64,000 nucleotides of DNA from Acidobacteriota bacterium (GTDB lineage: Bacteria; Acidobacteriota; Holophagae; Acanthopleuribacterales; Acanthopleuribacteraceae), in the NCBI GenBank assembly GCA_020439745.1, contig JAGQSC010000019.1, positions 62,001-126,000 on the forward strand, read 5' to 3'. Of this stretch, positions 54,225 to 63,813 are shown one piece after another. Under the pieces are notes generated by a model. The model was given only the letters and a program-made list of their open reading frames with translations, made no database searches and had not been told where the DNA came from. How positions within the stretch are numbered: position 1 is the stretch's first letter; each line of letters begins with the position of its first letter. Position numbers and translations under genes: made by a program.

Positions 54225-55307
54225 CTAAACCTCCATTGGGAAAAAGTGTCCCGACTGTTGGCGTTCAAAGGCAAGGTTCATGAGGGCTTGGGCGACATTC
54301 AACGCGATATCACTTATCGCCTCAGCTATCGGGCCATCAGGGTTGCGCACGACAATTGGTTTGCCCTCGCCCAAATCTGAAGGAATACTGTGATCCAAGG
54401 GAATTCTACCCAAGAAAGTCACGCCCAATTCGTTCGCCATCCTTTGGCCACCGCCCATACCAAAAATCTCATGGACATCATTGCAATTGGGACAAATAAA
54501 CCCGCTCATGTTCTCCACCAATCCTAGGGTTGGAACCCCCACTTCGGAAAACATCTCATATCCCTTTCGAGCATCGGCAGTAGCCACTTTCTGCGGGGTA
54601 GTCACCAATACCGAAGCACTTAACGGAGCTTCCTGTGTCAGGCTCAATTGCACATCGCCGGTCCCAGGTGGTAGGTCAACAATCAGATAATCGAGGTCGT
54701 CCCAGGCGATCTGGTAGAGAAACTGCTGGACCACTTTGTGCGTCATGGGACCCCGCCAGATCAATGGTTGTCCTTGCGGTATCAGCATGCCCATGGACAT
54801 GATTTGAATGCCATGTGCTGTAATTGGCACCATCAACTGACGGTCGTTCACACGTGGTGGATCGGTGGCACCAAACATCACCGCCACATTGGGTCCATAC
54901 ACATCGGCGTCCAACAAGCCAACCCGCGCACCCAGTTGCGCCAAAGCGACAGCCAGATTCGCACTTAGAGTCGATTTCCCTACACCGCCCTTGCCACTGG
55001 CCACAGCGATCAGATTCCGTACGCCTGGAACGGGCTTTCGATCGGCCACCAAGACGCGTTGCGCAGAGAACTCTTGGGTCAAAGCGACCTTTGGGTGTGC
55101 TGATTTAAGCAACTCACGACAGGTGTTCAACACCTGCCCCCTCACCGAAGGATCGAGTACAGGCAAGCGAAGCTTGATTGATTTTTCGTCGCCGACGATT
55201 GCGTCCAGCTGGCGTAATGTACGCTGCGTGGTCGGGACTTCTACGTCCGAAATCAATGAGCTTGGCGATTGCAACAAGACACCTCCCAAAAAATCCGGTG
55301 ACATCAT
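54225..55307 (-). CDS. Mrp/ApbC iron-sulfur carrier with DUF59 N-terminus
   Basis: The 360-residue protein has an N-terminal MIP18/DUF59-like domain (about residues 25-85), then a Mrp domain: AVASGKGGVGKSTLSANLA near 100-118, DADVYGPNVAVMFG near 132, DLPPGTGDVQLSLTQ near 213, and the cluster-binding CPNC near 273. The family binds a bridging 4Fe-4S cluster and hands it to target proteins. It lies directly before the second Mrp gene, so two paralogues are made together. Confidence 0.93.
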   Translation of the reverse strand: MMSPDFLGGVLLQSPSSLISDVEVPTTQRTLRQLDAIVGDEKSIKLRLPVLDPSVRGQVLNTCRELLKSAHPKVALTQEFSAQRVLVADRKPVPGVRNLIAVASGKGGVGKSTLSANLAVALAQLGARVGLLDADVYGPNVAVMFGATDPPRVNDRQLMVPITAHGIQIMSMGMLIPQGQPLIWRGPMTHKVVQQFLYQIAWDDLDYLIVDLPPGTGDVQLSLTQEAPLSASVLVTTPQKVATADARKGYEMFSEVGVPTLGLVENMSGFICPNCNDVHEIFGMGGGQRMANELGVTFLGRIPLDHSIPSDLGEGKPIVVRNPDGPIAEAISDIALNVAQALMNLAFERQQSGHFFPMEV

Positions 55308-55338
55308 ACCTTGTACGTGAATTCAGGAACAGCGTTGC

Positions 55339-56592
55339 CTACTGGGAGTCCTGTCGTTCAGCCACTTCGACTCCCATGGATCCAACGCCAAACTGTTCAG
55401 ACAGATTCTCCACCAGAGCGGTGAAATCGGGCATCCGGTGGGATGGAACCGGCAAGCCCGGTTCGAATTTCTGTCTCAATGGATCCACATACTTTCCACG
55501 TAGCTTCATCCCGAAATGCAGATGGGGCGCCGTGGCGTAGCCCGTTTGCCCCACATAACCAATCACTTGTCCCTGTTTGACCGCACTTCCTCGCTTGACG
55601 CCTTTCGCGATCTTGTTTAAGTGGAAATACTGGGTGACCATCTGACCGCGGTGCTGGAGCTCCACGGCAATACCAGCACCACCATTGCGGCCTGCGGATA
55701 TCACCTTCCCCTTGGCCACGGCCATCACAGGCGTGTTTACAGGCGCACCGTAATCCACACCGCGATGCGGTTTGTTCTTTTTCAGGATCGGATGAAATCG
55801 CCGATTGGTGAACTTGGAAGTGATCCGTTGAAACTTCAATGGTGACCTCAATACATCGCGAATGAGCGACTGACCCTTGGCGTTGAAGTAAGCCGGATCC
55901 CCATCTTCATCTTCAAACAGATACGCATCATAGCTTTCGCGGGCACCCACATAACGTGCGGCAAGGATCTCGCCGAACTCGTAAAAGACCAATCCATCGT
56001 CGGTCTCAATGTAAGAACGTTCCACTAAGATCTCGATCTGGTCGCCTTTCCGGGGATCCTGATAAAAATCGATATCCCAGGCAAAAACGCGTGCCAACTT
56101 CATGGCCAGGGTGGCGCCTTGATCTTCGTGTTGCAATGCGCCAAACAGGGACGAATCAATGGTGCCATGGACCATTTCCGGAATGGTCCTTAATGGCACA
56201 TCGTTTCGTTCCAGCACCGGCCCATCTTCCCCAAACGATATTTGGTAAGCCAAGATTGGCGATACATCTAACGTAAACGCGACAAGCTCTCCATCCTGGC
56301 GGCCCAGCGACCAATAATGGCTGGTTTGAGACTTTCGGAAATCGTAGACGGGACGCAGAACGTCGATAATCTCCTGTGTCGTGTTGGCAGGGACACCCGC
56401 TTCAATCATTTGATCGAAAAACACCACTCCAGACTGAAACTGACCCTGTTGCCACTCAATGACAGGCTCTGGCGGCGCTTCAATGGTGTCAATCAATTCC
56501 AAGTCTGTGTTGGCCTCGAGGTCGGAAGAGACGACGCTAGAGTTACAGCCGAGCCATAAAAACCCACTGAACACGCACAGCCAACGCAACAA
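55339..56592 (-). CDS. M23 (LytM) peptidase, lipoprotein
   Basis: The 417-residue protein has a lipobox (FSGFLWLGC) and an acidic linker. The central part resembles the N-terminal region of MepM-type endopeptidases (DVLRPVYDFRK, FAWDIDFYQDPRKGDQIEI). The C-terminal M23 domain has HRGVDYG near residue 280 and HLHFG near 362, the zinc and catalytic residues. It should cut cross-links or glycine bonds in peptidoglycan. The start is TTG 56592 with GGGAGG five bases upstream. It is the first gene of the minus-strand operon that includes the Mrp pair, 31 bp away. Confidence 0.92.
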   Translation of the reverse strand: MLRWLCVFSGFLWLGCNSSVVSSDLEANTDLELIDTIEAPPEPVIEWQQGQFQSGVVFFDQMIEAGVPANTTQEIIDVLRPVYDFRKSQTSHYWSLGRQDGELVAFTLDVSPILAYQISFGEDGPVLERNDVPLRTIPEMVHGTIDSSLFGALQHEDQGATLAMKLARVFAWDIDFYQDPRKGDQIEILVERSYIETDDGLVFYEFGEILAARYVGARESYDAYLFEDEDGDPAYFNAKGQSLIRDVLRSPLKFQRITSKFTNRRFHPILKKNKPHRGVDYGAPVNTPVMAVAKGKVISAGRNGGAGIAVELQHRGQMVTQYFHLNKIAKGVKRGSAVKQGQVIGYVGQTGYATAPHLHFGMKLRGKYVDPLRQKFEPGLPVPSHRMPDFTALVENLSEQFGVGSMGVEVAERQDSQ

Positions 56593-56708
56593 CCTACCCT
56601 CCCAAAAATGTGCCTACAAGGTAACAGAAAGCAGGCTAGCGAGCAACTTTGAAGACTTTGGCGCGTACCTACAAATGCATCTCAAAACAAACAATTCGTG
56701 GAGGGAAC

Positions 56709-57074
56709 ATGACGCACGGGGTCCAACATTTCGAATTTTGGTCTCAAGATCCAGCAAAACTGTCTGATTTCTATCGAACCGTCTTCCAGTGGGACATACA
56801 ACACTTTCCAGACATGGAATATTGGTTAGTGAATCCGTCCGGTGACAAAAGCATCGGTGGCGGCATCATGAAGCCCAAACAAGGACCGTGGCCCAGTAAT
56901 ATGTCTTTCTACATCAATGTAGACGATCTGGAAGAGACGCGTAGTAAGTTGGAAGCCGCAGGTGCCAAGATTATCTTGCCTTTCCAAGAAGTGCCCAATG
57001 TGGGAGCATTCTGTCTGTTTGCCGACCCAGAAGGACGGGTATTGGGCATTTGGAAACAAACAGGAAAGGTCTAA
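56709..57074 (+). CDS. VOC (glyoxalase-like) family protein
   Basis: A 121-residue VOC domain: VQHFEFWSQDPAKLSDFYRT at the start, the glycine-rich middle GGGIMKPKQGPWPSNMSFYI, and the FADPEGRVLGIWK ending. Such folds bind a metal and act as glyoxalases, dioxygenases or resistance proteins; the substrate is unknown here. GGAGGG lies just before ATG 56709; the frame is open to 56649. It stands between the M23 operon and hutU. Confidence 0.9.
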   Translation: MTHGVQHFEFWSQDPAKLSDFYRTVFQWDIQHFPDMEYWLVNPSGDKSIGGGIMKPKQGPWPSNMSFYINVDDLEETRSKLEAAGAKIILPFQEVPNVGAFCLFADPEGRVLGIWKQTGKV

Positions 57075-57097
57075 GCGCGAACCCATCCATTGACACG

Positions 57098-58747
57098 TCA
57101 AGATCGGGGCATCATAGGGATGTGGACGCCTTTGCGCAAGGCTGCATCCACGGCTTGCCTGTAACCCGCATCCACGTGGCGAACGACGCCCATTCCGGGA
57201 TCCGTCGTGAGCACACGACCCAATCGGATAGCTGCCGATTCAGTCCCATCTGCAACCACAACCATACCCGCATGCAGCGAATAGCCCATACCGACGCCAC
57301 CTCCGTGGTGCACACTCACCCATGAAGCACCAGCAGCCGTATTGATGAGTGCGTTGAGGATAGGCCAATCGGCCACGGCATCAGATCCGTCCTTCATGCC
57401 TTCAGTCTCGCGATTGGGAGAAGCCACCGATCCGGAGTCCAGGTGATCACGGCCAATGACGATTGGCGCTTTGACAGCCCCGCTCGCCACCAATTCGTTA
57501 AACATTAAGCCCGCCTTAGCGCGATCACCGTAAGACAACCAACAAATTCTGCAAGGCAACCCCTGGAACTGAACGCGTTCTGCAGCCTTGTCCAACCATC
57601 GGTGCAGCGATTTATGGTCGGGAAATAGACGTTTCAGTTCACGATCCGTGGTGGCGATGTCTTCGGGATCACCGGAAAGTGCGGCCCAACGGAAGGGCCC
57701 ACTGCCTTCACAGAAGAGAGGCCGGATATACAGAGGCACAAAGCCCTTGAAATCAAAAGCATTCGCGACGCCCGCAGTCACTGCCTGAGCGCGAATATTA
57801 TTGCCGTAATCAAACACGTGGGCTCCGCGTTTTTGAAATTCAAGCATGGCCTGAACATGTTCGCCCATGGCTCTGATCGCTTCTCTTCGATAGCGTTCTT
57901 GGTCACTTTGCCGCAGAGCCAACGCCTCATCAAACGTGAAGCCATTGGGCACGTAACCATTCAATTCATCGTGAGCAGACGTCTGGTCTGTGACCAGATC
58001 GGCCTGAAAATCTCGTCTCAACAGTTCAGGCAACACATCCGCAGCATTCCCAAGTACACCCACCGAGATCGCTTCCTTTTGGGTGCGGGCTCGTTCGATG
58101 CGCGCCAAGGCCGAATCAAGGTTATCGAAGGATTCGTCCAGGTAACGTGTTTGTAATCGTTTTTCGATGCGAGTGGCGTCTACATCAATGGCCAGACAGA
58201 TAGCACCGGCCATCGTAGCTGCCAGTGGCTGAGCACCACCCATGCCTCCCAAGCCGGCCGTCAAGATGACCCGACCAGACAGGTCGCCGCCGAAGTGTTG
58301 GCGGCCCGCTTCGGCAAATGTCTCGTAGGTACCCTGAAGGATGCCCTGAGTCCCGATGTAGATCCAAGAGCCGGCGGTCATCTGGCCGTACATCATCAGA
58401 CCTTTGCGGTCTAAATCGTTGAAAACCTCCCAGGTAGCCCACTTCGGTACCAGGTTCGAGTTGGCCAGCAGCACTCGAGGTGCATCTTCATGGGTTTTGA
58501 ACACAGCCACTGGCTTGCCACTCTGAATCAACAGGGTCTCATCGGATTCCAATGCTTGAAGTTCCCTTATGATGGCTTCATAGCAGTCCCAGTTGCGGGC
58601 GGCTTTTCCGATGCCGCCATACACCACCAAATCATCGGGGCGTTCTGCCACTTCGGGATCCAAGTTGTTCATAAGCATACGCAATGCAGCTTCTTGAACC
58701 CAACCCTTGCACGACTTTTGTGTACCTCGCGGCGACCTTATTGCCAT
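57098..58747 (-). CDS. hutU: Urocanate hydratase
   Basis: The 549-residue enzyme converts urocanate to imidazolone-propanoate in histidine breakdown using NAD+. Family blocks are clear: [16 protein letters not shown] near residue 45-60, [20 protein letters not shown] near 122-142, [23 protein letters not shown], and the active-site Cys in [15 protein letters not shown] near residue 400. The length is as expected. No other hut gene is in the window. GAGGTG precedes the ATG. Confidence 0.97.
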   Translation of the reverse strand: MAIRSPRGTQKSCKGWVQEAALRMLMNNLDPEVAERPDDLVVYGGIGKAARNWDCYEAIIRELQALESDETLLIQSGKPVAVFKTHEDAPRVLLANSNLVPKWATWEVFNDLDRKGLMMYGQMTAGSWIYIGTQGILQGTYETFAEAGRQHFGGDLSGRVILTAGLGGMGGAQPLAATMAGAICLAIDVDATRIEKRLQTRYLDESFDNLDSALARIERARTQKEAISVGVLGNAADVLPELLRRDFQADLVTDQTSAHDELNGYVPNGFTFDEALALRQSDQERYRREAIRAMGEHVQAMLEFQKRGAHVFDYGNNIRAQAVTAGVANAFDFKGFVPLYIRPLFCEGSGPFRWAALSGDPEDIATTDRELKRLFPDHKSLHRWLDKAAERVQFQGLPCRICWLSYGDRAKAGLMFNELVASGAVKAPIVIGRDHLDSGSVASPNRETEGMKDGSDAVADWPILNALINTAAGASWVSVHHGGGVGMGYSLHAGMVVVADGTESAAIRLGRVLTTDPGMGVVRHVDAGYRQAVDAALRKGVHIPMMPRS

Positions 58748-58835
58748 TAAACCACCTCGTTCATCTCGATAGACGGGAGTTTAGCAAAAAGCAGGAGAAT
58801 CCGGGGGAATGTGATCTGTAACACGACCCCATCGA

Positions 58836-58988
58836 TGATCGGGCCGTATATTCCCTTCGACGCCCGATAAGCGGGCTGCAAGCGACCACCATGCTTATAG
58901 GTCCCCGATCATAGTTGCTTTAAGACACACGCCCTCCCCCCCTGACTCATCTGAGTGTGATTAGGCGATTGATCGGGGACCTTTTTCT
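58836..58988 (+). ncRNA. Candidate structured RNA or attenuator-like element
   Basis: A perfect 12-bp inverted repeat, GGTCCCCGATCA at 58900-58911 and its complement at 58970-58981, closes a 58-base loop and is followed by TTTTTCTT on the plus strand, like an intrinsic terminator. A second copy of the right arm, TGATCGGG, begins at 58838 and could pair with the same left arm instead. The loop has further pairing options (CACAC with GTGTG; CTCA with TGAG). No plus-strand gene follows, so a small RNA is more likely than a leader. On the minus strand it would lie 150-230 bases before hutU. Confidence 0.45.
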
Positions 58989-60055
58989 TAGTCCTGCTGT
59001 TGGTGTTTGTCTACTGCATCGGCAATGCCCGACAAGGCGTCATCGGATATGACTGGCTGTGCTGGCTCGTCCGCAACAGATGGCTCCGGCTCGGTGGCCA
59101 CCAAAGGCTCATTGAAGTCTTCTACCCCGGGAAGTGTGCTCTCAAACACGCGATCGACGTCTTCCTGAACATCAATCGCTTCCGGCAGCACGGTGGGTGG
59201 CAGGAAGGAACGGTAGAGATCCAACTCGGCACGCCATTGAGCGACGCGGTACAGTGCCCTGAACGCCGTGAACACGACACCCATCAATAGGGCAATGATC
59301 ACACCTTTACCTACTTCCAACGTGAGCGACAATCGGAACTTGGAGTACGCATAAAAGGCGATTGCATAGATCGCCGCAAAACTGGCACCCAGCCCAACGA
59401 CGAGGTGAACCTTGACCCTTGCAAAGCGAAGCGATCTCACGAACGATCGCCACACACTGGCCTTCTTGGTAAGCACCAGATCGATACGGCCGTAGTCCAA
59501 TATCCGCTTGGCGTACCAAAACAGGAGTACCGTGACCGAAATCTTGAATATCCCATACCAAAATGCGATGTTCTCGTAGGGATCCTCGCCCCAAATCGCG
59601 TCCCCCAACATGCCCAACAGTTTGGGTACCAACAAAGAAATTCCAAACAGTACGATCACTAACAAGGTGTGAAGGATGAATGGGAAGAAGTACCTCCCGC
59701 CATTACCACCCAGCCGCGTGGTGGTCACAGGCCGATCGCCTTCCAGCGAACCGAGGATTGCGCCCGTCATGTATATCGACGTGAATAGCCAAAGAGCCAC
59801 TAACACCATGGTCCCTGCCATCGCCGATGCCAACAAACCTTCGCTGTTAAGTAAAAAATCAGTCATGAAATCGAAGCTCATCAAACCCAACGGCTGTTGA
59901 CCCACTAATGAATAGCCAGCCATATGTGCCATTCCAGCGCGGAGCGGGGCAGATACGAGCCATGCAAAAAGAACAATCATCAGGAACCACAAAAGCGCCA
60001 GAGACTTGTGCTGCCAACTCTTGGACCAACCATTCTTGAACGTATTGATAATCAC
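58988..60055 (-). CDS. Polytopic membrane protein, unknown function
   Basis: The 355-residue protein has about six membrane segments (near residues 18-38, 75-100, 125-150, 160-185, 215-235, 245-265) and an acidic cytoplasmic tail of about 70 residues. No family is recognised with confidence. The start GTG 60055 follows GGAGGG. It lies 13 bp after the M1 peptidase gene on the same strand, so the two are probably co-transcribed. Confidence 0.75.
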   Translation of the reverse strand: MIINTFKNGWSKSWQHKSLALLWFLMIVLFAWLVSAPLRAGMAHMAGYSLVGQQPLGLMSFDFMTDFLLNSEGLLASAMAGTMVLVALWLFTSIYMTGAILGSLEGDRPVTTTRLGGNGGRYFFPFILHTLLVIVLFGISLLVPKLLGMLGDAIWGEDPYENIAFWYGIFKISVTVLLFWYAKRILDYGRIDLVLTKKASVWRSFVRSLRFARVKVHLVVGLGASFAAIYAIAFYAYSKFRLSLTLEVGKGVIIALLMGVVFTAFRALYRVAQWRAELDLYRSFLPPTVLPEAIDVQEDVDRVFESTLPGVEDFNEPLVATEPEPSVADEPAQPVISDDALSGIADAVDKHQQQD

Positions 60056-60068
60056 AGCTCACCCTCCT

Positions 60069-62090
60069 TCAAAGTGCCAGCAGATCAAGGACGATCTGGA
60101 AGCGGTCCAGCCACGTGGCATTCATATGGGTCATAGGTTCCCTTTGAAGCTCAAGTGTTTTGCTGTTATTGGTGTAGTTGATATCGAGCGGTATCAAATG
60201 GTCCGGGTCGATTTCGGCGGATGCGATTTTGGATTTGCGCTCGTAGAAGAATTTCTTCCACAAATCCTTGCCATCCCATGTCTCCATCACTTCTTCTCCA
60301 TCCTCAAACACGACTTTCAGAACAACCGGAAACTGAAACTCACCTAATCGTCGGAGTCGTACCTCTGTGCGATAGGTCTTATCCTCATCGTCTGATTCTT
60401 CTTTCTCGTCGTCATCTTTCAATCCAGCCATCAGATCGTCTCGGGTGATGTCAAAATCAAACCCAGCACCCTCATCGATAGCTGTACTCTTGATAAAGCT
60501 AACCGTGTAATCGAGTACCCGATTGGTGTGAATGGCTTGATCAAAGAACCAGGTCAAGTCCTGTCCGGACACCTCGTTGGCAATGGCCACAAAATCTTCC
60601 GTGGTGGGATGGGTGAACGAGTGTCGTTCTACGTAGGTCTTCATGACCTTGGACATCGTCTCTCGGCCCAAGTAATTCTGCAGGGTTGTCAGGACCACAC
60701 CTGGCTTGCTGTATGAATTAATGCCATAGCTGGACCCACTGTAATAGGACCAAGAATCTCTGAGCATGGGATCCAGATCGGGGCCGGACGCGTACCGATT
60801 CCGGTGCATATCAAGTCCGCCAATTTTGAAAAAGGGGAAATCGATGGAGTCACTCTTCTCGCCATACAAATCGGCCATGATCTGAATCTCGGTGTAGGTG
60901 TTGATGCCCTCATCCAACCAGCTCTCTTCAAATTCATTGGACGCGAGTAGGTGGTACCAAAAATTGTGACCAAACTCGTGGATGATGACCAATTCCACTG
61001 CGCGTAACGACTCAGGTAAACCGTAGGTACTTCCCGCAGTGATGAGGGTGGGATATTCCATGCCACCTGACCCTGCAGCACCGCGCCTGGGATCGATCAC
61101 GGTCAAGTTGGGAAAAGGGTAATCACCGTACCAGTCTTGAAAATAGGTAACTGAATGCTGTGCTGCGATCAAATGACGTTCGCCCTGGTACGCGCGATCT
61201 TTCTGCATCAATACGCGAATCTCCACATCCTGCGCTTGACCTTTGAACTCAACAAAATCAGGACTGGTGGTCCAGGCAAAGTCGTGTACGTCTTCGGCGT
61301 GGTAAACGTGAGTCTTCATGCCATTACCTGTTTCCGATACCGAAACCTCAAGTCCTGTAGCACCCAAAATGTTGGCCTCGGGAACCGTCATGGACACATC
61401 GTAGGTTCCATAATCAGCAAAGAACTCGGAATTCAAATGGAATTGGTGGCAGTTCCACACACCCTCGTCCGTGAAAACAGCAATCTTTGGAAACCACTGG
61501 CCAACAAAAAAGTATTCTTCCTTGGCACCGGTTCGCGCAAAGGGTGGTGATGGCAGACAAGCTTCAAAGTCGATGTCTACCAGAACACTTCCCCCGGGGG
61601 GAACGGGTTCTGGCAAGACCACACGAATGACAGTCTTGTCATCTTGATTGTCATCATCAGGCCAGATAAACTCGTGGTCCAACGACCAGGCACTTTCGCC
61701 AAGAGTGGGCCACTGAGAAGCATTCCAGTAAGGACCTGACTCCTCTTCGGCCAAGAGGCGCGCCTTTATTGACGAAACGTTTGTGTATCCCCAGCCATCT
61801 GAAGAAATCTCGTTGCCGCGGTGACGTCCACCCGATTCGCGCATAAACGTAGAACGATTATTGCGGAAGGCATTCAGATACAAATGGAACTGGAGTTCAG
61901 TGGCTTCGTGTTCAGTGGTGTTGGTCCACATCAACTGTTCAGCGGCATCCAAAAGCCGATGTTCAGGATCTAAAGTCACATCAATTTTGTAGTTTGCGAT
62001 CCTGGGACTGAGTGGCGTTTCGAATATCTGTGTCTGTCCCCAGGCCAAGGCCCCAAAACACAGTACGACCCATGTTCGAATCATTAGCAT
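60069..62090 (-). CDS. Secreted M1-family metallopeptidase
   Basis: The 673-residue protein has a signal peptide (ending near ALAWGQ), a beta-rich N-terminal domain, and the M1 catalytic site HEFGHNFWYH (H371, E372, H375) with the third ligand E394 in WLDEG, exactly the HExxH-18-E spacing. The exopeptidase motif reads GGMEYP instead of the usual GAMEN, as in the subgroup of secreted gluzincins. An acidic run lies near residues 570-585. It should cleave amino-terminal residues of peptides outside the cytoplasm. ATG 62090 or 62084 starts it. Confidence 0.93.
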   Translation of the reverse strand: MLMIRTWVVLCFGALAWGQTQIFETPLSPRIANYKIDVTLDPEHRLLDAAEQLMWTNTTEHEATELQFHLYLNAFRNNRSTFMRESGGRHRGNEISSDGWGYTNVSSIKARLLAEEESGPYWNASQWPTLGESAWSLDHEFIWPDDDNQDDKTVIRVVLPEPVPPGGSVLVDIDFEACLPSPPFARTGAKEEYFFVGQWFPKIAVFTDEGVWNCHQFHLNSEFFADYGTYDVSMTVPEANILGATGLEVSVSETGNGMKTHVYHAEDVHDFAWTTSPDFVEFKGQAQDVEIRVLMQKDRAYQGERHLIAAQHSVTYFQDWYGDYPFPNLTVIDPRRGAAGSGGMEYPTLITAGSTYGLPESLRAVELVIIHEFGHNFWYHLLASNEFEESWLDEGINTYTEIQIMADLYGEKSDSIDFPFFKIGGLDMHRNRYASGPDLDPMLRDSWSYYSGSSYGINSYSKPGVVLTTLQNYLGRETMSKVMKTYVERHSFTHPTTEDFVAIANEVSGQDLTWFFDQAIHTNRVLDYTVSFIKSTAIDEGAGFDFDITRDDLMAGLKDDDEKEESDDEDKTYRTEVRLRRLGEFQFPVVLKVVFEDGEEVMETWDGKDLWKKFFYERKSKIASAEIDPDHLIPLDINYTNNSKTLELQREPMTHMNATWLDRFQIVLDLLAL

Positions 62091-62176
62091 TACCCCCTGA
62101 TGGTTCCAGGCGTTATATCACAGTCAACACGGAACCGAGCATCAGTGCTTAAAAACGTCACAAAAGGGATCAGAGT

Positions 62177-62884
62177 TTAGTCCTTTTTGTTGCAGTCTAG
62201 TTTTGCAATGAGCTGGTCTACTTGAACGAGGGCAGCACGTGGTATCTCATGACCACCATCAAAGGGTATCCAAGACCCCTGAAGTCCCGCTGAACGCAGC
62301 AACTGGTTCAACGATTCGGCAGCAGTAAATGACAATATGGGATCCATCCGGCCGTGACTTTGCACATAGGGAACCGAACTTCTTTTCTCAGCTGCCCTGC
62401 GCCAAGACGGTGCATCCATGAGTGTGCCAGAAAAGGCAACCAATCCAGCTGGGGCTTCCTGCCCGGTCAATGCCAATTCAGTGGCGATCATGGCACCTTG
62501 ACTGAATCCACCCAAGACAATCCGGCCCATCGGTATGTTCAGTTCATCCAACATCGCTCGAGCAGCCATGCAGGCTTCGTTCATGCCCGGAGGACGTTCG
62601 CGGGCAAAGTCGCGATGGCCTCCTTGTGCCATTGCCTGGTTCAACGCGTCAATGTCGATAGGGAACCACGCACGACCCATCATATGGAATCCAAGAGGTA
62701 CCTCAAGAACACCCTGCGGAAACAACCAACGTACTCGCCTACCATTCGTCAATTCCTGCGATAAAGGCAACAAATCAAAAGCATCCGCACCATAGCCGTG
62801 AAACATGACTACGGTGATCCACGCGTCCGCTCGGCCCATCGAAAGCACGTCGAGGGGCCCCAATCGCAACATATTGGGATGCAT
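62177..62884 (-). CDS. Alpha/beta hydrolase, phospholipase/carboxylesterase family
   Basis: The 235-residue enzyme has the oxyanion segment MFHGYGADAFDLLPL near residue 27, the nucleophile in GGFSQGAM (S129), the acid in GRMDPIL (near 178-184) and the base in GGHEIP (H211). The layout fits the EstB/YpfH group that cleaves carboxylic esters. It has no signal peptide, so it is cytoplasmic. It starts 9 bp after the stop of the coiled-coil protein gene. Confidence 0.9.
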   Translation of the reverse strand: MHPNMLRLGPLDVLSMGRADAWITVVMFHGYGADAFDLLPLSQELTNGRRVRWLFPQGVLEVPLGFHMMGRAWFPIDIDALNQAMAQGGHRDFARERPPGMNEACMAARAMLDELNIPMGRIVLGGFSQGAMIATELALTGQEAPAGLVAFSGTLMDAPSWRRAAEKRSSVPYVQSHGRMDPILSFTAAESLNQLLRSAGLQGSWIPFDGGHEIPRAALVQVDQLIAKLDCNKKD

Positions 62885-62892
62885 CTTTGACC

Positions 62893-63768
62893 CTAAAAAT
62901 CCAACCTGAACGACCGATCCGCGTCGGTCTCCCCATTCTCGCCTTTTAACTCAGCCCAGTCCACCACTTCAGGTGAACCCGATTGCGGTTTCGCAGGAAT
63001 GGGACGAGAGGCCTCTACAGGAGGCCTTCTATCAACCGCAGGGGGTGTTGGCTCACTCATAGGTGGTGGTTGTACCTTGAGGGGTGGCTCAACCAAAGGT
63101 GGCCCCGAATCCTCCAAAGCATCAAACCGTTGCGACAAGGAAGCCAACTGCTCAGTCAGTTGGGATAGCGAGATGATGTGACCCTTTACAGTCAAACTGC
63201 GTACCGGACCCCCCTGGTCCACGCGATCAGCTTCATAAAAAACTATCTTCTGAAATAGTTGGGTTCGATCCGCATTGCGTGCTTTGCACTCGGCGATCTG
63301 TTTATGGAGACGACGCCGCTCAAAGAATCCGGTGTTGGGAGCTTCCAATGCTCTTTGATAGTCAGATATTCGCAATTCATCGTTCCGGTTGGACAAGGCA
63401 TAGTGCGTAAGGCTTTGAAACAATTTCACGTGCTGCGTATGGTCCTGTCCTTTGGGATCTTTGATCGTGAGCGGCACAGTATCGTCAGAGAACTGTTTGC
63501 TCAGTGCTTCAAACGCATGCCACACCTCAGGATCTTCAAACAAGAGCGTTAATGGTTTGGCCTTGCGGACAATCTGATCCAACGCCAATATCAGTTTCCT
63601 GCCGGGCTCCTCCTCAAAATCAGCATCGCTCAGACCAAACACACGACAAAGGTTGGCTTGAATCCGCTGAACGATGTTCACGCCCGAAATGGAGTCTCTC
63701 AACCAAGAACGTACCCGTTCTCGGATGCCTGAGTCCTTTTCAGGGTTGGAAGATTGATTCCCGACCAT
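62893..63768 (-). CDS. Unknown protein with Pro-rich tail
   Basis: The 291-residue protein is soluble, charged and helical in its first 200 residues, with a coiled-coil-like stretch near 195-215, then a proline-rich linker (residues 220-265) and an acidic end. No family is recognised. It probably shares a transcript with the esterase gene behind it. A scaffold or regulatory role is possible but not supported by a motif. Confidence 0.65.
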   Translation of the reverse strand: MVGNQSSNPEKDSGIRERVRSWLRDSISGVNIVQRIQANLCRVFGLSDADFEEEPGRKLILALDQIVRKAKPLTLLFEDPEVWHAFEALSKQFSDDTVPLTIKDPKGQDHTQHVKLFQSLTHYALSNRNDELRISDYQRALEAPNTGFFERRRLHKQIAECKARNADRTQLFQKIVFYEADRVDQGGPVRSLTVKGHIISLSQLTEQLASLSQRFDALEDSGPPLVEPPLKVQPPPMSEPTPPAVDRRPPVEASRPIPAKPQSGSPEVVDWAELKGENGETDADRSFRLDF

Positions 63769-63813
63769 ATGGCTTAAAGATTATCTTAATTGTCACTGAT
63801 TGACCAGATTAGT

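Noticed and set aside
58800-58988. 6S RNA, SRP RNA or a known riboswitch at the RNA-like element
   Set aside because: The ends of a 180-base transcript do not pair as in 6S RNA, and I see none of the conserved cores of SRP RNA, tmRNA, RNase P or common riboswitches.
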